Shown piece by piece: positions 9,495 to 17,542 of a stretch of 43,966 nt of DNA. The DNA comes from Saprospiraceae bacterium. GTDB lineage: Bacteria > Bacteroidota > Bacteroidia > Chitinophagales > Saprospiraceae. The stretch's first letter is position 1. Every line of letters begins with the position of its first letter. The translations under genes and the position numbers were made by a program. A model generated the notes under the pieces. That model did no database searches. It was not told the DNA's origin and was given only the letters and a program-made list of their open reading frames with translations. The stretch is taken from the NCBI GenBank assembly GCA_013001595.1, contig JABDMH010000074.1, positions 1 to 43,966 on the forward strand, in the 5' to 3' direction.

Positions 9495-10445
9495 ATGATT
9501 AGATATTTTAACAAGATTGACGGGAAGCTACAAGAACTAGAGGCATCGGCACCTGGGTGCTGGATCAATTTAAGTCCGCCATTTGCGCAAGACGAGCTTA
9601 GTCGAATGGCGGATGAACTAGAGGTTCCGGCTGACTTTCTTACAGATTCACTAGATATTGACGAGCGTTCTCGCTACGAGAAGGAAGAGGAGGGAAGACT
9701 GATATTGCTCAATACGCCGCTATTGAATGAAGACTCAAAAGACAATGAAGCGTACTACATAACGGTGCCGATTGGCATAGTACTGACCGCAGATCATGTG
9801 GTCACCATTTCAGCGGTCGATAATCCAGTCCTGAAGATTTTTCAGGAGGGTAGGGTCAAACATTTTGATCCTGCAGACCAAGAACGATTTGTCCTGCAGC
9901 TCTTCGAACAAGTGGTCTTTAGATTTTTGGCTTGTCTTAAAAAGCTCAATCACAAGCGAAATTTTATTGAGCAAGAACTCTATAATAGCAGCAAGAGTTC
10001 AGAGCTGAAACAGCTGTTGCGCATTGAGAAGAGCCTGGTATACTTTGTCAACTCATTGAGCTCCAATGAGCTGCTCAAAATGAAAATGAAGCGAACGAAT
10101 TTTCTCAACATCAGGGACGATGAGACCATGATGGATTTGTTTGAGGACGTAATCATCGACAATAGCCAGGCTCTGGAGATGTCTAATGTGCATACCAATA
10201 TCCTCAATGGAACCATGGAGGCCTATGCAAGCATCATTTCCAATAATTTGAATTTCGTAATTCAGCGGTTGACCCTCATCACACTCATCCTCATGGTGCC
10301 TACTTTGATCGCTTCTTACTATGGAATGAATATCAAAAACCTACCATTGGCTGATAAAGAAGCAGGGTTTTACTACATCATCAGCATTTCCATCGTGCTG
10401 AGCCTCGTGCTGGCTTGGTTCTTTCGAAGGCGCCGCATGTTTTGA
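9495..10445 (+). CDS. corA: CorA-family magnesium/divalent-cation channel
   Basis: A 316-residue inner-membrane channel for Mg2+ (or Co2+/Ni2+). The C-terminus has two membrane helices (about 257-275 and 292-309) joined by the signature YYGMN loop, with Gly-Met-Asn at 277-279 that forms the selectivity filter. Before it come a cytoplasmic alpha/beta funnel and long charged helices. The open frame extends upstream to a GTG at 9360, but that extension (KMSKFAALSGMITVSFLS) is atypical. Starting at the ATG at 9495 gives the usual family N-terminus MIRYFNKIDGKL ... PGCWINLSPP, so I prefer it. It is about 200 bases downstream of the HELTH gene and may have its own promoter. Confidence 0.93.
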   Translation: MIRYFNKIDGKLQELEASAPGCWINLSPPFAQDELSRMADELEVPADFLTDSLDIDERSRYEKEEEGRLILLNTPLLNEDSKDNEAYYITVPIGIVLTADHVVTISAVDNPVLKIFQEGRVKHFDPADQERFVLQLFEQVVFRFLACLKKLNHKRNFIEQELYNSSKSSELKQLLRIEKSLVYFVNSLSSNELLKMKMKRTNFLNIRDDETMMDLFEDVIIDNSQALEMSNVHTNILNGTMEAYASIISNNLNFVIQRLTLITLILMVPTLIASYYGMNIKNLPLADKEAGFYYIISISIVLSLVLAWFFRRRRMF

Positions 10446-10565
10446 TGCGACATCACATTCTAATAATTACTTTGTAGGCACGCCACCGTAAGTTTGAGAT
10501 TGAACCGCTTTCAAAATTGACTTTAGGTCAAACTACACACATTACGTTTTTTTGTTATATAATGA

Positions 10566-10616
10566 TTGTCAATAGATTAGATCTTTTACTAACATGTTGT
10601 TAATAACTATTGACAA
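10566..10616. promoter_or_regulatory. Repeated TTGTcAATAg half-sites upstream of nrdB (candidate operator)
   Basis: The decamer ttgtcaatag at 10566-10575 recurs as an imperfect palindrome ttgttaataactattgacaa at 10597-10616, whose arms are the same decamer with one or two changes in inverted orientation. Three related half-sites within 50 bases, upstream of the ribonucleotide reductase genes, suggest a regulator-binding site. It does not resemble the usual NrdR box as I know it. Inference only. Confidence 0.3.
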
Positions 10617-10683
10617 GGACAAGGTCCCTTTTGTATAATTTAGCTATCGATTCAATCAGGCATTTCATGGTGATACTAGAGAG

Positions 10684-10851
10684 GTGCTGAATCGCAAACG
10701 AATACACAATCTCTTCCCCCCTAAGGAGAACGGTATTTACATTAAACATATTAAGAATTGTAGCCAAGTGACCGTAGATGGCCTGGCAAGATTATGCCCT
10801 AAGTTAATTGATCAGGGGGTATTAAAAGATTATAAAAGAGAATCAACATGA
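10684..10851 (+). CDS. Possible small ORF overlapping the nrdB start by ATGA
   Basis: A frame open from about 10640 ends with a TGA at 10849-10851 that overlaps the nrdB ATG (10848) as ATGA, the classic geometry of translational coupling. From a GTG at 10684 it would encode 55 residues of ordinary composition ([20 protein letters not shown], then a C-terminus [15 protein letters not shown]). There is no ATG in frame, so either GTG is used or the gene is truncated at its 5' end. I recognise no family. It could also be the leftover 3' end of a former gene. Confidence 0.3.
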   Translation: MLNRKRIHNLFPPKENGIYIKHIKNCSQVTVDGLARLCPKLIDQGVLKDYKREST

Positions 10852-11825
10852 GCACTAACACCGAACCAATCTTAACAGAGAATCCCGGAAGATTTGTTTT
10901 GTTTCCCATTGAGCATAACGACATCTGGGCCTGGTATAAAAAGATGGAAGCTTGTTTTTGGACGGCTGAAGAAATTGATTTAAGTCAAGATTTGACCGAT
11001 TGGCATGAAAAGCTAAATGACAACGAACGCCATTTTATTAAACATGTACTCGCCTTTTTTGCAGCGAGTGACGGAATCGTCAATGAGAACCTCGCGGAGA
11101 ACTTTGTTTCTGAGGTGCAGTATACAGAAGCGAAATTCTTTTATGGCTTTCAGATCATGATGGAGAATATTCACTCCGAAACTTATTCTCTGCTCATTGA
11201 TACCTACATTAAAGATCCGAAGGAAAAGGATTTTTGCTTGAATGCGATTGACACCATGCCCTGTGTTAAGAAGAAGGCAGACTGGGCCATGCGGTGGATA
11301 GAGGGTGGTTCATTTCAAGAAAGGCTGATCGCTTTTGCTGCAGTCGAGGGTATCTTCTTTTCAGGATCATTCTGTTCTGTTTTCTGGTTGAAGAAACGTG
11401 GTTTAATGCCAGGGTTGTCCTTTAGCAACGAGCTGATTTCAAGAGATGAAGGCATGCATTGTGATTTCGCATGTCTACTCTATAATGATCATGTGGTCAA
11501 TAAAATGCCGACATCCACAGTGGAACAAATTATTGTGGATGCAGTAACGATTGAAAAAGAATTTGTTTCTGATGCATTACCTGTAAGCCTCATCGGTATG
11601 AATTCCGAAATGATGTGTCAATACATCGAATTCGTAGCGGATCGACTACTTGCCTCCCTCGGATGCGCAAAGCAGTTTCATGTAGAAAACCCATTTCCAT
11701 GGATGGACATGATCTCTCTGCAGGGTAAGACCAACTTTTTCGAAAAACGAGTGGGTGATTACCAAAAGGCAGGAATTATGGCTGATAAGGAAAAGCAAGT
11801 ATTTAAGCTAGATGAGGATTTCTAG
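10848..11825 (+). CDS. nrdB: Class Ia ribonucleotide reductase, beta (radical) subunit
   Basis: This 325-residue protein carries the diiron-tyrosyl radical that starts reduction of ribonucleoside diphosphates to deoxy forms. Metal ligands and radical residue are all visible: Asp75 (AASDG), Glu106 and His109 in [12 protein letters not shown], Tyr113 as the radical site, Glu167 (AVEGIFF), Glu201 and His204 (RDEGMHCDF). The sequence is closer to the eukaryotic R2 type (HSE[10 protein letters not shown]) than to enterobacterial NrdB, which is common in Bacteroidota. The acidic C-terminus (FKLDEDF) fits the tail that docks on NrdA. nrdA follows 287 bases downstream on the same strand, with a palindromic repeat in between. 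The ATG at 10848 overlaps a possible upstream small ORF. Confidence 0.97.
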   Translation: MSTNTEPILTENPGRFVLFPIEHNDIWAWYKKMEACFWTAEEIDLSQDLTDWHEKLNDNERHFIKHVLAFFAASDGIVNENLAENFVSEVQYTEAKFFYGFQIMMENIHSETYSLLIDTYIKDPKEKDFCLNAIDTMPCVKKKADWAMRWIEGGSFQERLIAFAAVEGIFFSGSFCSVFWLKKRGLMPGLSFSNELISRDEGMHCDFACLLYNDHVVNKMPTSTVEQIIVDAVTIEKEFVSDALPVSLIGMNSEMMCQYIEFVADRLLASLGCAKQFHVENPFPWMDMISLQGKTNFFEKRVGDYQKAGIMADKEKQVFKLDEDF

Positions 11826-11910
11826 CTCTGACAGCATTTTCCTCGAAATAGGTATTTGTATTTAATTTCAAAATATTCTTCGGCCGGTCTCAAGTACACT
11901 ACATTTTTTT

Positions 11911-12077
11911 CCTAAGGGATTGTTCAATAATAAGTTCCCGATTTAGACGATGTTATTTTGAATTTAGACAAGGCATAAAAAATAAGCATAGTGGGGCTAC
12001 GTGAATTTTTGATAACGCGGTATAAATTCAAAAGAACCAGTATAAACAGGGAAGGTATTTTTTATCGGTCCCTAAAG
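11911..12077 (+). mobile_element. MITE-like palindromic element, copy 1 (between nrdB and nrdA)
   Basis: The two ends are imperfect inverted repeats of about 58 bases: left arm 11911-11968 starts cctaagggattgttcaataa, right arm 12021-12077 reads, in reverse complement, ctttagggaccgataaaaaa. Shared positions include aggga, ttccc and ttttgaattta. The centre contains aaggcataaaaaataagcat and a ggggcta block. A second copy, in opposite orientation, lies at 38578-38768. It holds no ORF. Two diverged copies with long terminal inverted repeats point to a non-autonomous insertion element. No target duplication was evident. It could form a large hairpin in an nrdBA transcript. Confidence 0.7.
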
Positions 12078-12112
12078 ACTTCACACAATACTTTACCAGA
12101 AATCACTCATAT

Positions 12113-14488
12113 ATGCAAGTAATCAAAAGAAGTGGCAAGCAGGAGAATGTCAGTTTTGACAAGATAACGGCAAGGGTCAAGAAATTATGTTATGGATTGA
12201 ATTCGGCTTTTATTGATCCCATTGAGATTGCCAAACGCGTCATACAGGGTTTGTACGATGGTGTTAGCACTGTGGAACTGGATAATCTAGCCGCTGAAAC
12301 CGCTGCATCAATGGCGGCAGTACATCCCGACTATGCACTACTGGCAGCGCGCATCGCTGTTTCCAACTTACATAAGGAGACTAAGAAATCGTTTTCTCGG
12401 ACCATGCAAGCCCTCTATGATTATATTGATCCTAAGACGGGACAGAAGGCAGGACTGATTGGGGATAAGACGATGAAGATCATTCGTCAACATGCGGACG
12501 AACTAGATTCAGCCATCATTTATGATCGGGATTATGCCTTTGATTTTTTTGGATTCAAAACCCTGGAACGATCCTATCTATTAAGGATGAACGGTAGGCC
12601 GGTTGAGCGTCCTCAGCATTTGTTGATGCGTGCAGCTGTAGGTATCCATGGTGAAGATGTTGATTCGGCTATTGAGACCTATAATTTGATGTCTGAGAAG
12701 TGGTTTGTCCATGCTACACCCACCTTATTTAATGCAGGGACACCCAAGCCACAACTGTCGTCTTGCTTCTTGTTGAGTGCAACCGACGATAGTATTCCTG
12801 GCATTTTCGAGACCCTAACAAGATGTGCAAAGATCTCGCAATCCGCCGGTGGCATTGGTCTGAGCATTCACAATATTCGAGCAAAAGGAAGTTACATCAA
12901 GGGGACTGGAGGAACAAGCAATGGAATTATCCCTATGCTTAAAGTATATAACGATACTGCGCGTTACGTGGATCAAGGGGGTGGAAAACGAAAGGGAGCA
13001 TTTGCGATTTATCTGGAACCTTGGCATGCTGATGTGTTGGAATTTTTGGAGTTGAAAAAGAATCACGGTAAAGAGGAAATGCGTGCCAGAGATTTATTTT
13101 ATTCTTTATGGATTCCAGATCTATTTATGGAGCGGGTTAAAGAGGGAGGTCAATGGTCGCTCTTCTGTCCCAATGAATGCCCTGGGCTTTATGATAGTTA
13201 TGGTGAAGAGTTTAATCAAAAGTATACCCAATATGAAGAGGAGGGTAAGGCTCGAAAAACCATTAAAGCGCAGGATCTATGGTTTGCCATCTTGGAATCA
13301 CAAATAGAGACCGGAACACCGTATATTTTGTACAAAGACGCTGCGAATAGAAAATCTAACCAGCAGAATTTAGGCACGATAAGATCGAGTAACCTCTGCA
13401 CTGAAATCATCGAATATACGGCCCCAGATGAAGTTGCTGTATGTAATCTGGCATCAATCAGTCTTGTCAAATTTGTGAAGGATGGTGCATTTGATTTCGA
13501 TCGCCTGTATGAAATTGCCCGTGTAGTCACACGCAACCTCAATAAGGTTATTGATGTGAATTATTATCCGGTTCCTGAAGCGCGCAATTCGAATATGCGA
13601 CATCGACCCATTGGTATCGGCGTGCAAGGCCTTGCGGATGCTTTTATTAAAATGAAATTTCCATTTGATAGTCCAGAAGCAAAACAACTTAACAAAGATA
13701 TTTTTGAGACGATTTATTTTGCAGCGCTGACTGAAAGTGCCGCCATCGCAGAAAGAGATGGCGCTTACGAAAGCTTCCCTGGTTCACCAGCCAGTAAAGG
13801 ACAATTACAGTTTGATCTTTGGGGTGTAACACCCTCGGAACGATGGGATTGGGCATCGCTGAAGGCAGAGATTAAAGAAAGTGGTATTCGCAATAGTTTA
13901 CTGTTGGCTCCGATGCCTACAGCTTCTACTTCACAAATACTGGGTAACAACGAATGTTTTGAACCGTACACGTCTAATATTTATACTAGACGAACTTTGA
14001 GTGGTGAATATATTGTAGTAAATAAACACCTGCTAAATGATTTAATCGAGCGAGATCTTTGGAACACTGAAATGAAGGAGCAGCTGATGGCTGCAAACGG
14101 TTCTGTACAAGACATTGAGGCCATCCCGGACGACTTAAAATCGTTGTACAAAACCGCCTATGAACTGAGTCAAAAAGTGTTGATAGATATGTCAGCAGAT
14201 CGCGGTGCATACATCTGCCAAAGCCAAAGCCTGAATTTATTTGTTGAAGATGCGAATTTCAGTAAACTAACATCCATGCATTTTTATGCATGGAAGGCGG
14301 GGCTGAAGACCGGCATGTATTATCTTCGTTCGAAAGCTGCCGTAGATCCAATTAAGTTTACCCTGAGCCAGAAACATCAAAGGAAATTTGGTGCAGAGCA
14401 AGGTACAGTTGTAAGTTCTGAGGTGGCAGAGGAAGAAGCAATGGCATGTAGCTTGGATGATCCGAGCTGCGAAGCATGTGGATCATAA
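12113..14488 (+). CDS. nrdA: Class Ia ribonucleotide reductase, alpha (catalytic) subunit
   Basis: This 791-residue cytoplasmic protein holds the active site that reduces ribonucleoside diphosphates. An N-terminal ATP-cone (about 1-90, [18 protein letters not shown]) provides overall dATP/ATP control. The barrel has the expected cysteines: Cys218 (LSSCF) and Cys444 (AVCNLAS) form the redox pair, and Asn427, Cys429 and Glu431 in SSNLCTEI are the radical-site residues. The C-terminal tail ends SCEACGS, with the Cys786-x-x-Cys789 pair that hands electrons from thioredoxin or glutaredoxin. It works as a complex with NrdB, encoded just upstream. The order nrdB-nrdA is reversed compared with enterobacteria. 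Two hairpins, the second a good terminator, follow the stop. Confidence 0.97.
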   Translation: MQVIKRSGKQENVSFDKITARVKKLCYGLNSAFIDPIEIAKRVIQGLYDGVSTVELDNLAAETAASMAAVHPDYALLAARIAVSNLHKETKKSFSRTMQALYDYIDPKTGQKAGLIGDKTMKIIRQHADELDSAIIYDRDYAFDFFGFKTLERSYLLRMNGRPVERPQHLLMRAAVGIHGEDVDSAIETYNLMSEKWFVHATPTLFNAGTPKPQLSSCFLLSATDDSIPGIFETLTRCAKISQSAGGIGLSIHNIRAKGSYIKGTGGTSNGIIPMLKVYNDTARYVDQGGGKRKGAFAIYLEPWHADVLEFLELKKNHGKEEMRARDLFYSLWIPDLFMERVKEGGQWSLFCPNECPGLYDSYGEEFNQKYTQYEEEGKARKTIKAQDLWFAILESQIETGTPYILYKDAANRKSNQQNLGTIRSSNLCTEIIEYTAPDEVAVCNLASISLVKFVKDGAFDFDRLYEIARVVTRNLNKVIDVNYYPVPEARNSNMRHRPIGIGVQGLADAFIKMKFPFDSPEAKQLNKDIFETIYFAALTESAAIAERDGAYESFPGSPASKGQLQFDLWGVTPSERWDWASLKAEIKESGIRNSLLLAPMPTASTSQILGNNECFEPYTSNIYTRRTLSGEYIVVNKHLLNDLIERDLWNTEMKEQLMAANGSVQDIEAIPDDLKSLYKTAYELSQKVLIDMSADRGAYICQSQSLNLFVEDANFSKLTSMHFYAWKAGLKTGMYYLRSKAAVDPIKFTLSQKHQRKFGAEQGTVVSSEVAEEEAMACSLDDPSCEACGS

Positions 14489-14507
14489 CATAACCAATGA
14501 AACTAAG

Positions 14508-14529
14508 GAGGGACTAAATGTGGTCCCTC
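14508..14529 (+). repeat. Hairpin just after nrdA
   Basis: gaggga(c) at 14508-14514 pairs with (g)tccctc at 14523-14529, giving a 7-bp stem and an 8-base loop. It lacks an immediate T run (a short one comes about ten bases later), so it may assist the stronger terminator that follows, or protect the 3' end of the mRNA. Confidence 0.45.
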
Positions 14530-14558
14530 AATGATTACAGTCTTTTTTACCATTTTTA

Positions 14559-14591
14559 AAGGGAGAACAGAATGCTGTTCCCCTTTTTTTT
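14559..14591 (+). terminator. Rho-independent terminator after nrdA
   Basis: agggagaacag (14560-14570) and ctgttccccct-like bases (14575-14583) form a stem with one mismatch and a 4-base loop (aatg), followed directly by eight T residues to about 14591. It is well placed to end an nrdBA transcript. Confidence 0.8.
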
Positions 14592-14595
14592 ATGC

Positions 14596-14621
14596 TGGCG
14601 TATTGGCGTATTGGCGTATTG
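14596..14621 (+). repeat. Three tandem 8-bp units (tggcgtat)
   Basis: The octamer tggcgtat occurs three times head to tail at 14596-14619 and starts a fourth. Short tandem arrays like this can vary in copy number by slippage. It lies between the nrdA terminator and the 3' end of the convergent oxidoreductase gene, so no coding effect is expected. Confidence 0.75.
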
Positions 14622-14688
14622 GACACTAAATTAGACTTCCACCGTTTCTACCTCTTCCCCCCTTCACCCAGTTCCACCTTTTTCCCTT

Positions 14689-16392
14689 TCACTTCTCACT
14701 CTCTACCCGCATCTCCCAATCACCAGGGATGGTTAGGATCTGTTCGGCATCGATTAATTTTGTCCGAAGGGTGGTGTAGGACAGATCTTGAACAGCTACA
14801 TTCTCATCGACCGCTAGCGCAGCAGCACATCCAATGCTTTGTCCTAAAATCATAAAGGTGGGTAAAATTCGAATCGCACCATAGGCTACATAGCTTGACG
14901 ATACGCATGTTGGGGTGAGGAGATTGGTACACGCTGTTTTCTTTGGGATGCAAGCGCGCCAAGAAATGCCAAAAGGTCTCCAATCGTCACCTCCAAAAAC
15001 GAATCCTTCGTTGTAAGCATATCCATCTCTTACAATGCGTCGGGCATGGTGGGTGTCTGGTGGCCAAAATGCGATGGCAACGGGATCTTCCGTACGTACT
15101 TGACGACTTCTTTCTGTGTGATGTTGAGTAATGATGCAGGCAGATACCAATCGTCGTGCACTCCGGATGTAGAGCCGGCGCGGCCAGCCACCATTATCTG
15201 TAAATTCATCTTTGCAAAGGCCCCACCCAACCCAATTTTTTCTAGTGATGTCATCGACTGCATCATCATTTTGTAGAAACCAAATAAGCCCTTGGGTAAA
15301 ATCTCGGTGGTGTTGGACTATGCGTGCTTGGGTAGCATAATCTCCATCCGGATATTCCCAATTTTCGCCATATAGATTTGCCGATAAATCATGCCAACTT
15401 CCCAGGTCTGTCTTCCCGTTTTCACGATTTACACGCGGAGAAAACAGCTGACCACCGGCAGCAATATAGCGGCGATATATTTCATACGTTTCAGGATTAT
15501 AGTGCTCAGGTTTTTCAATAGGAATTATATTTTCTGAGCGTCTAGTTAAACAGAGACGGAAGCAAAAACCCATGATGTGTTTGTCAGGACTACCTTGCTT
15601 GCCCAGTTCACCAGATTGTATAGTGGCGATCAAACCACTGCTGGAATCTCCTGGCACCACATATGGATCTACCTGTACTTGAAATTGCCTATAGTTATTG
15701 GTAGTTTGTATGCCATTTTTTGATTCTCCATACTTGCCAATGCCCTCACGGAAGGTTTCCGTGGAAATTCCAGCAAAATGAATTAAATGTCCCTCGATAG
15801 AGGCGTCAATAAATACGCTGGCAGAAATAGTTTCACCATTTTCCAGGTTGATGGATTTAATCTTTCTATCGGATATATGTACACCGGAATGTTCCAGAAT
15901 GCGGGTGTGTCGAATTATCCGAATATTTTTTTCCCTTGCCAGAAAGGATTCGATAATCTGTTCTGCAACGCTAGGTTCGTATTTACTGTACCAGTTTGTT
16001 GAAGAAAAATCTGGTGTTCTGCCATAATAAGCTTCGATGGCACGATACAGCTCTCTAGTTATGCCTCCGATCACCACTGAGCTACCAAAGCGAATGTCTT
16101 TGACAATACCTTCCACCATCATGCCCCCGGGATGGCCCGTTGGCGCTATCAATACTACTTGCTTTCCCATTCTGGCGGACTGAATGGCAGCAGTAAAGGC
16201 AGCTTCACTGCCACCCAAGATGCAAACATCGGTCTTTGATATTGATTCAGAAGACCTGTTATCAACAGATTGCGGATATATCAAGCCCGTCTGTGTGAAG
16301 AGGAGAAGTACACTAAGTACCTTGAGGATGGCGGGTTTCTTTTTCAAAACGACTAGAAAGCTAGCGGCTATTATTGCTTGTTGGACTGCCAT
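14689..16392 (-). CDS. Secreted FAD-dependent oxidoreductase (FAD_oxidored type)
   Basis: A 567-residue protein of the FAD-dependent oxidoreductase group often found with polysaccharide-degrading genes in Bacteroidota and Planctomycetes. After a hydrophobic export signal (about 15-40, ending GLIYPQ), the Rossmann dinucleotide-binding motif appears as DVCILGGSEAAFTAAIQSAR, followed by GKQVVLIAPTGHPGGMM, in which the loop Gly residues contact FAD. A conserved block near the C-terminus (RACIPKKTACTNLLTPTCVS, then GQSIGCAAALAVDENV) completes the FAD fold. The substrate is unknown. The start is an ATG at 16392, but the first 15 residues look odd; a TTG start at LKKKPAILK would give a cleaner signal peptide. 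It is convergent with nrdA and divergent from the CBS gene. Confidence 0.85.
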   Translation of the reverse strand: MAVQQAIIAASFLVVLKKKPAILKVLSVLLLFTQTGLIYPQSVDNRSSESISKTDVCILGGSEAAFTAAIQSARMGKQVVLIAPTGHPGGMMVEGIVKDIRFGSSVVIGGITRELYRAIEAYYGRTPDFSSTNWYSKYEPSVAEQIIESFLAREKNIRIIRHTRILEHSGVHISDRKIKSINLENGETISASVFIDASIEGHLIHFAGISTETFREGIGKYGESKNGIQTTNNYRQFQVQVDPYVVPGDSSSGLIATIQSGELGKQGSPDKHIMGFCFRLCLTRRSENIIPIEKPEHYNPETYEIYRRYIAAGGQLFSPRVNRENGKTDLGSWHDLSANLYGENWEYPDGDYATQARIVQHHRDFTQGLIWFLQNDDAVDDITRKNWVGWGLCKDEFTDNGGWPRRLYIRSARRLVSACIITQHHTERSRQVRTEDPVAIAFWPPDTHHARRIVRDGYAYNEGFVFGGDDWRPFGISWRACIPKKTACTNLLTPTCVSSSYVAYGAIRILPTFMILGQSIGCAAALAVDENVAVQDLSYTTLRTKLIDAEQILTIPGDWEMRVESEK

Positions 16393-16494
16393 AAATATAG
16401 CTATATTTGGACCGCTGTTTTCAGAAGTTTTTAATAGAAAGAGAGATTAGGTGCTGGCTTTATTTCCGCTGTTGAAGGTTCTAAATGACGAAAA

Positions 16495-16914
16495 ATGAAT
16501 GTGAAGGTTAGCGACATAATGATACAGAATGTTGTGACGAGCGTTAAACACAAGTCAGTTGGACACATTCGCCAGATCATGAATGACCAAGGCATACACT
16601 CTCTTCCCATTGTCAGTCCAAACAACGAAGTGGAAGGCATAGTAACCAGCCAGGATTTTCTCGAAGATCACAGCCAGGAAACTCCAGTCAGTCAAATCAT
16701 GACCAAGTCTGTTTATACGGTCCCTCTTTATAGCGATGTGTATATAGCAGCCAGAATTATGCGCAATCATCATATTCACCACCTGGTTGTCACTGATGAT
16801 AAAAAAGTAGTTGGTGTATTAAGCTCTTTTGACCTCCTTAGTTTGGTAGAAGATCATCGCTTTGTCATGAAAAATCCACCTACCCCCGCTAAGAAGAAGT
16901 CCGGTAGAGTGTAA
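16495..16914 (+). CDS. CBS-domain pair protein
   Basis: A 139-residue cytoplasmic protein made of two CBS motifs and little else: about residues 4-58 (VSDIMIQNVVTSVKHKSVGH ... GIVTSQDFLE) and 64-125 (VSQIMTKSVYTVPLYSDVYI ... GVLSSFDLLS). Such pairs form a Bateman module that binds adenosine nucleotides (AMP, ATP or SAM) and reports on energy state, usually by acting on another protein; no partner is obvious here. The ATG at 16495 is followed directly by the first CBS strand. The last ten residues are basic (PAKKKSGRV). It stands alone, divergent from the FAD oxidoreductase with about 100 bases between them. Confidence 0.93.
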   Translation: MNVKVSDIMIQNVVTSVKHKSVGHIRQIMNDQGIHSLPIVSPNNEVEGIVTSQDFLEDHSQETPVSQIMTKSVYTVPLYSDVYIAARIMRNHHIHHLVVTDDKKVVGVLSSFDLLSLVEDHRFVMKNPPTPAKKKSGRV

Positions 16915-17018
16915 ACCTTTTGGTGGCTCTCGAATCTATATCCCGATTTTGCTCAAATGTCTTCTACCAAGACCTCACTAGGGTCTTTCCTGTCAAAGAA
17001 GGGGCTAATGAATCCATT

Positions 17019-17453
17019 CTAGGATGACAGAGTAGCCTCTAAGACGATCTCGCAGTTCAATGATCTTGAAATGGGGCACCCAGTTTTGGCATTACCTGCC
17101 AATTCGTCAAATTTTTCTTGGCTGATATCTGGTACCTGAGCATCGAGCACTAAGTTCATCGTGTCAGCCACCCATCCTTTGTCGTCTTTGATCATTTTCA
17201 ATGTAGCACTCACATCAATGGAATCTGCTGTATATCCTGCACCTTGCAGCTGCACAGCCAAAGCCATGGCGAAACATCCCGCGTGAGCTGCTGCTATTAG
17301 TTCCTCAGGGTTGGTACCTTTTGTGCCATCCTCATTTTCAAATCGCATTTTAAATGAATAGGGTAGATCTTCGAGGGCACCACTTTGTGAATTTAATACT
17401 CCAGATCCTTCTTTACCTGTGCCTTTCCAAACTGCTTTTGATATACGTTTCAT
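17019..17453 (-). CDS. OsmC-family peroxiredoxin
   Basis: A 144-residue OsmC/Ohr-type thiol peroxidase that reduces organic hydroperoxides in the cytoplasm. The two reactive cysteines are in their family contexts: Cys60 in AAHAGCFAMAL and Cys126 in AKTGCPISRSL (numbered from the ATG at 17453). The N-terminal strand block (ISKAVWKGTGKEGSGVLNS) and the NPEELIAAAHAGC motif are typical of OsmC rather than OhrA. The open frame extends four codons upstream to a TTG, but the ATG gives the usual MKRISKAVW start. It lies 89 bases upstream of the heparinase-like lipoprotein gene on the same strand but is probably separately used. Confidence 0.95.
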   Translation of the reverse strand: MKRISKAVWKGTGKEGSGVLNSQSGALEDLPYSFKMRFENEDGTKGTNPEELIAAAHAGCFAMALAVQLQGAGYTADSIDVSATLKMIKDDKGWVADTMNLVLDAQVPDISQEKFDELAGNAKTGCPISRSLNCEIVLEATLSS

Positions 17454-17542
17454 AGTCTTATTCAAAATTTTTTATGTGGGTCGAAGTTAAGTTTTTTTGC
17501 AAAGTCGAGATGGCAATATTTCCATGCCGATGTCTTGGAAAC

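Noticed and set aside
14508-14621. Possible CRISPR-like repeats after nrdA
   Set aside because: The repeats are only 8 bases and contiguous, with no spacers, so it is a tandem microsatellite.
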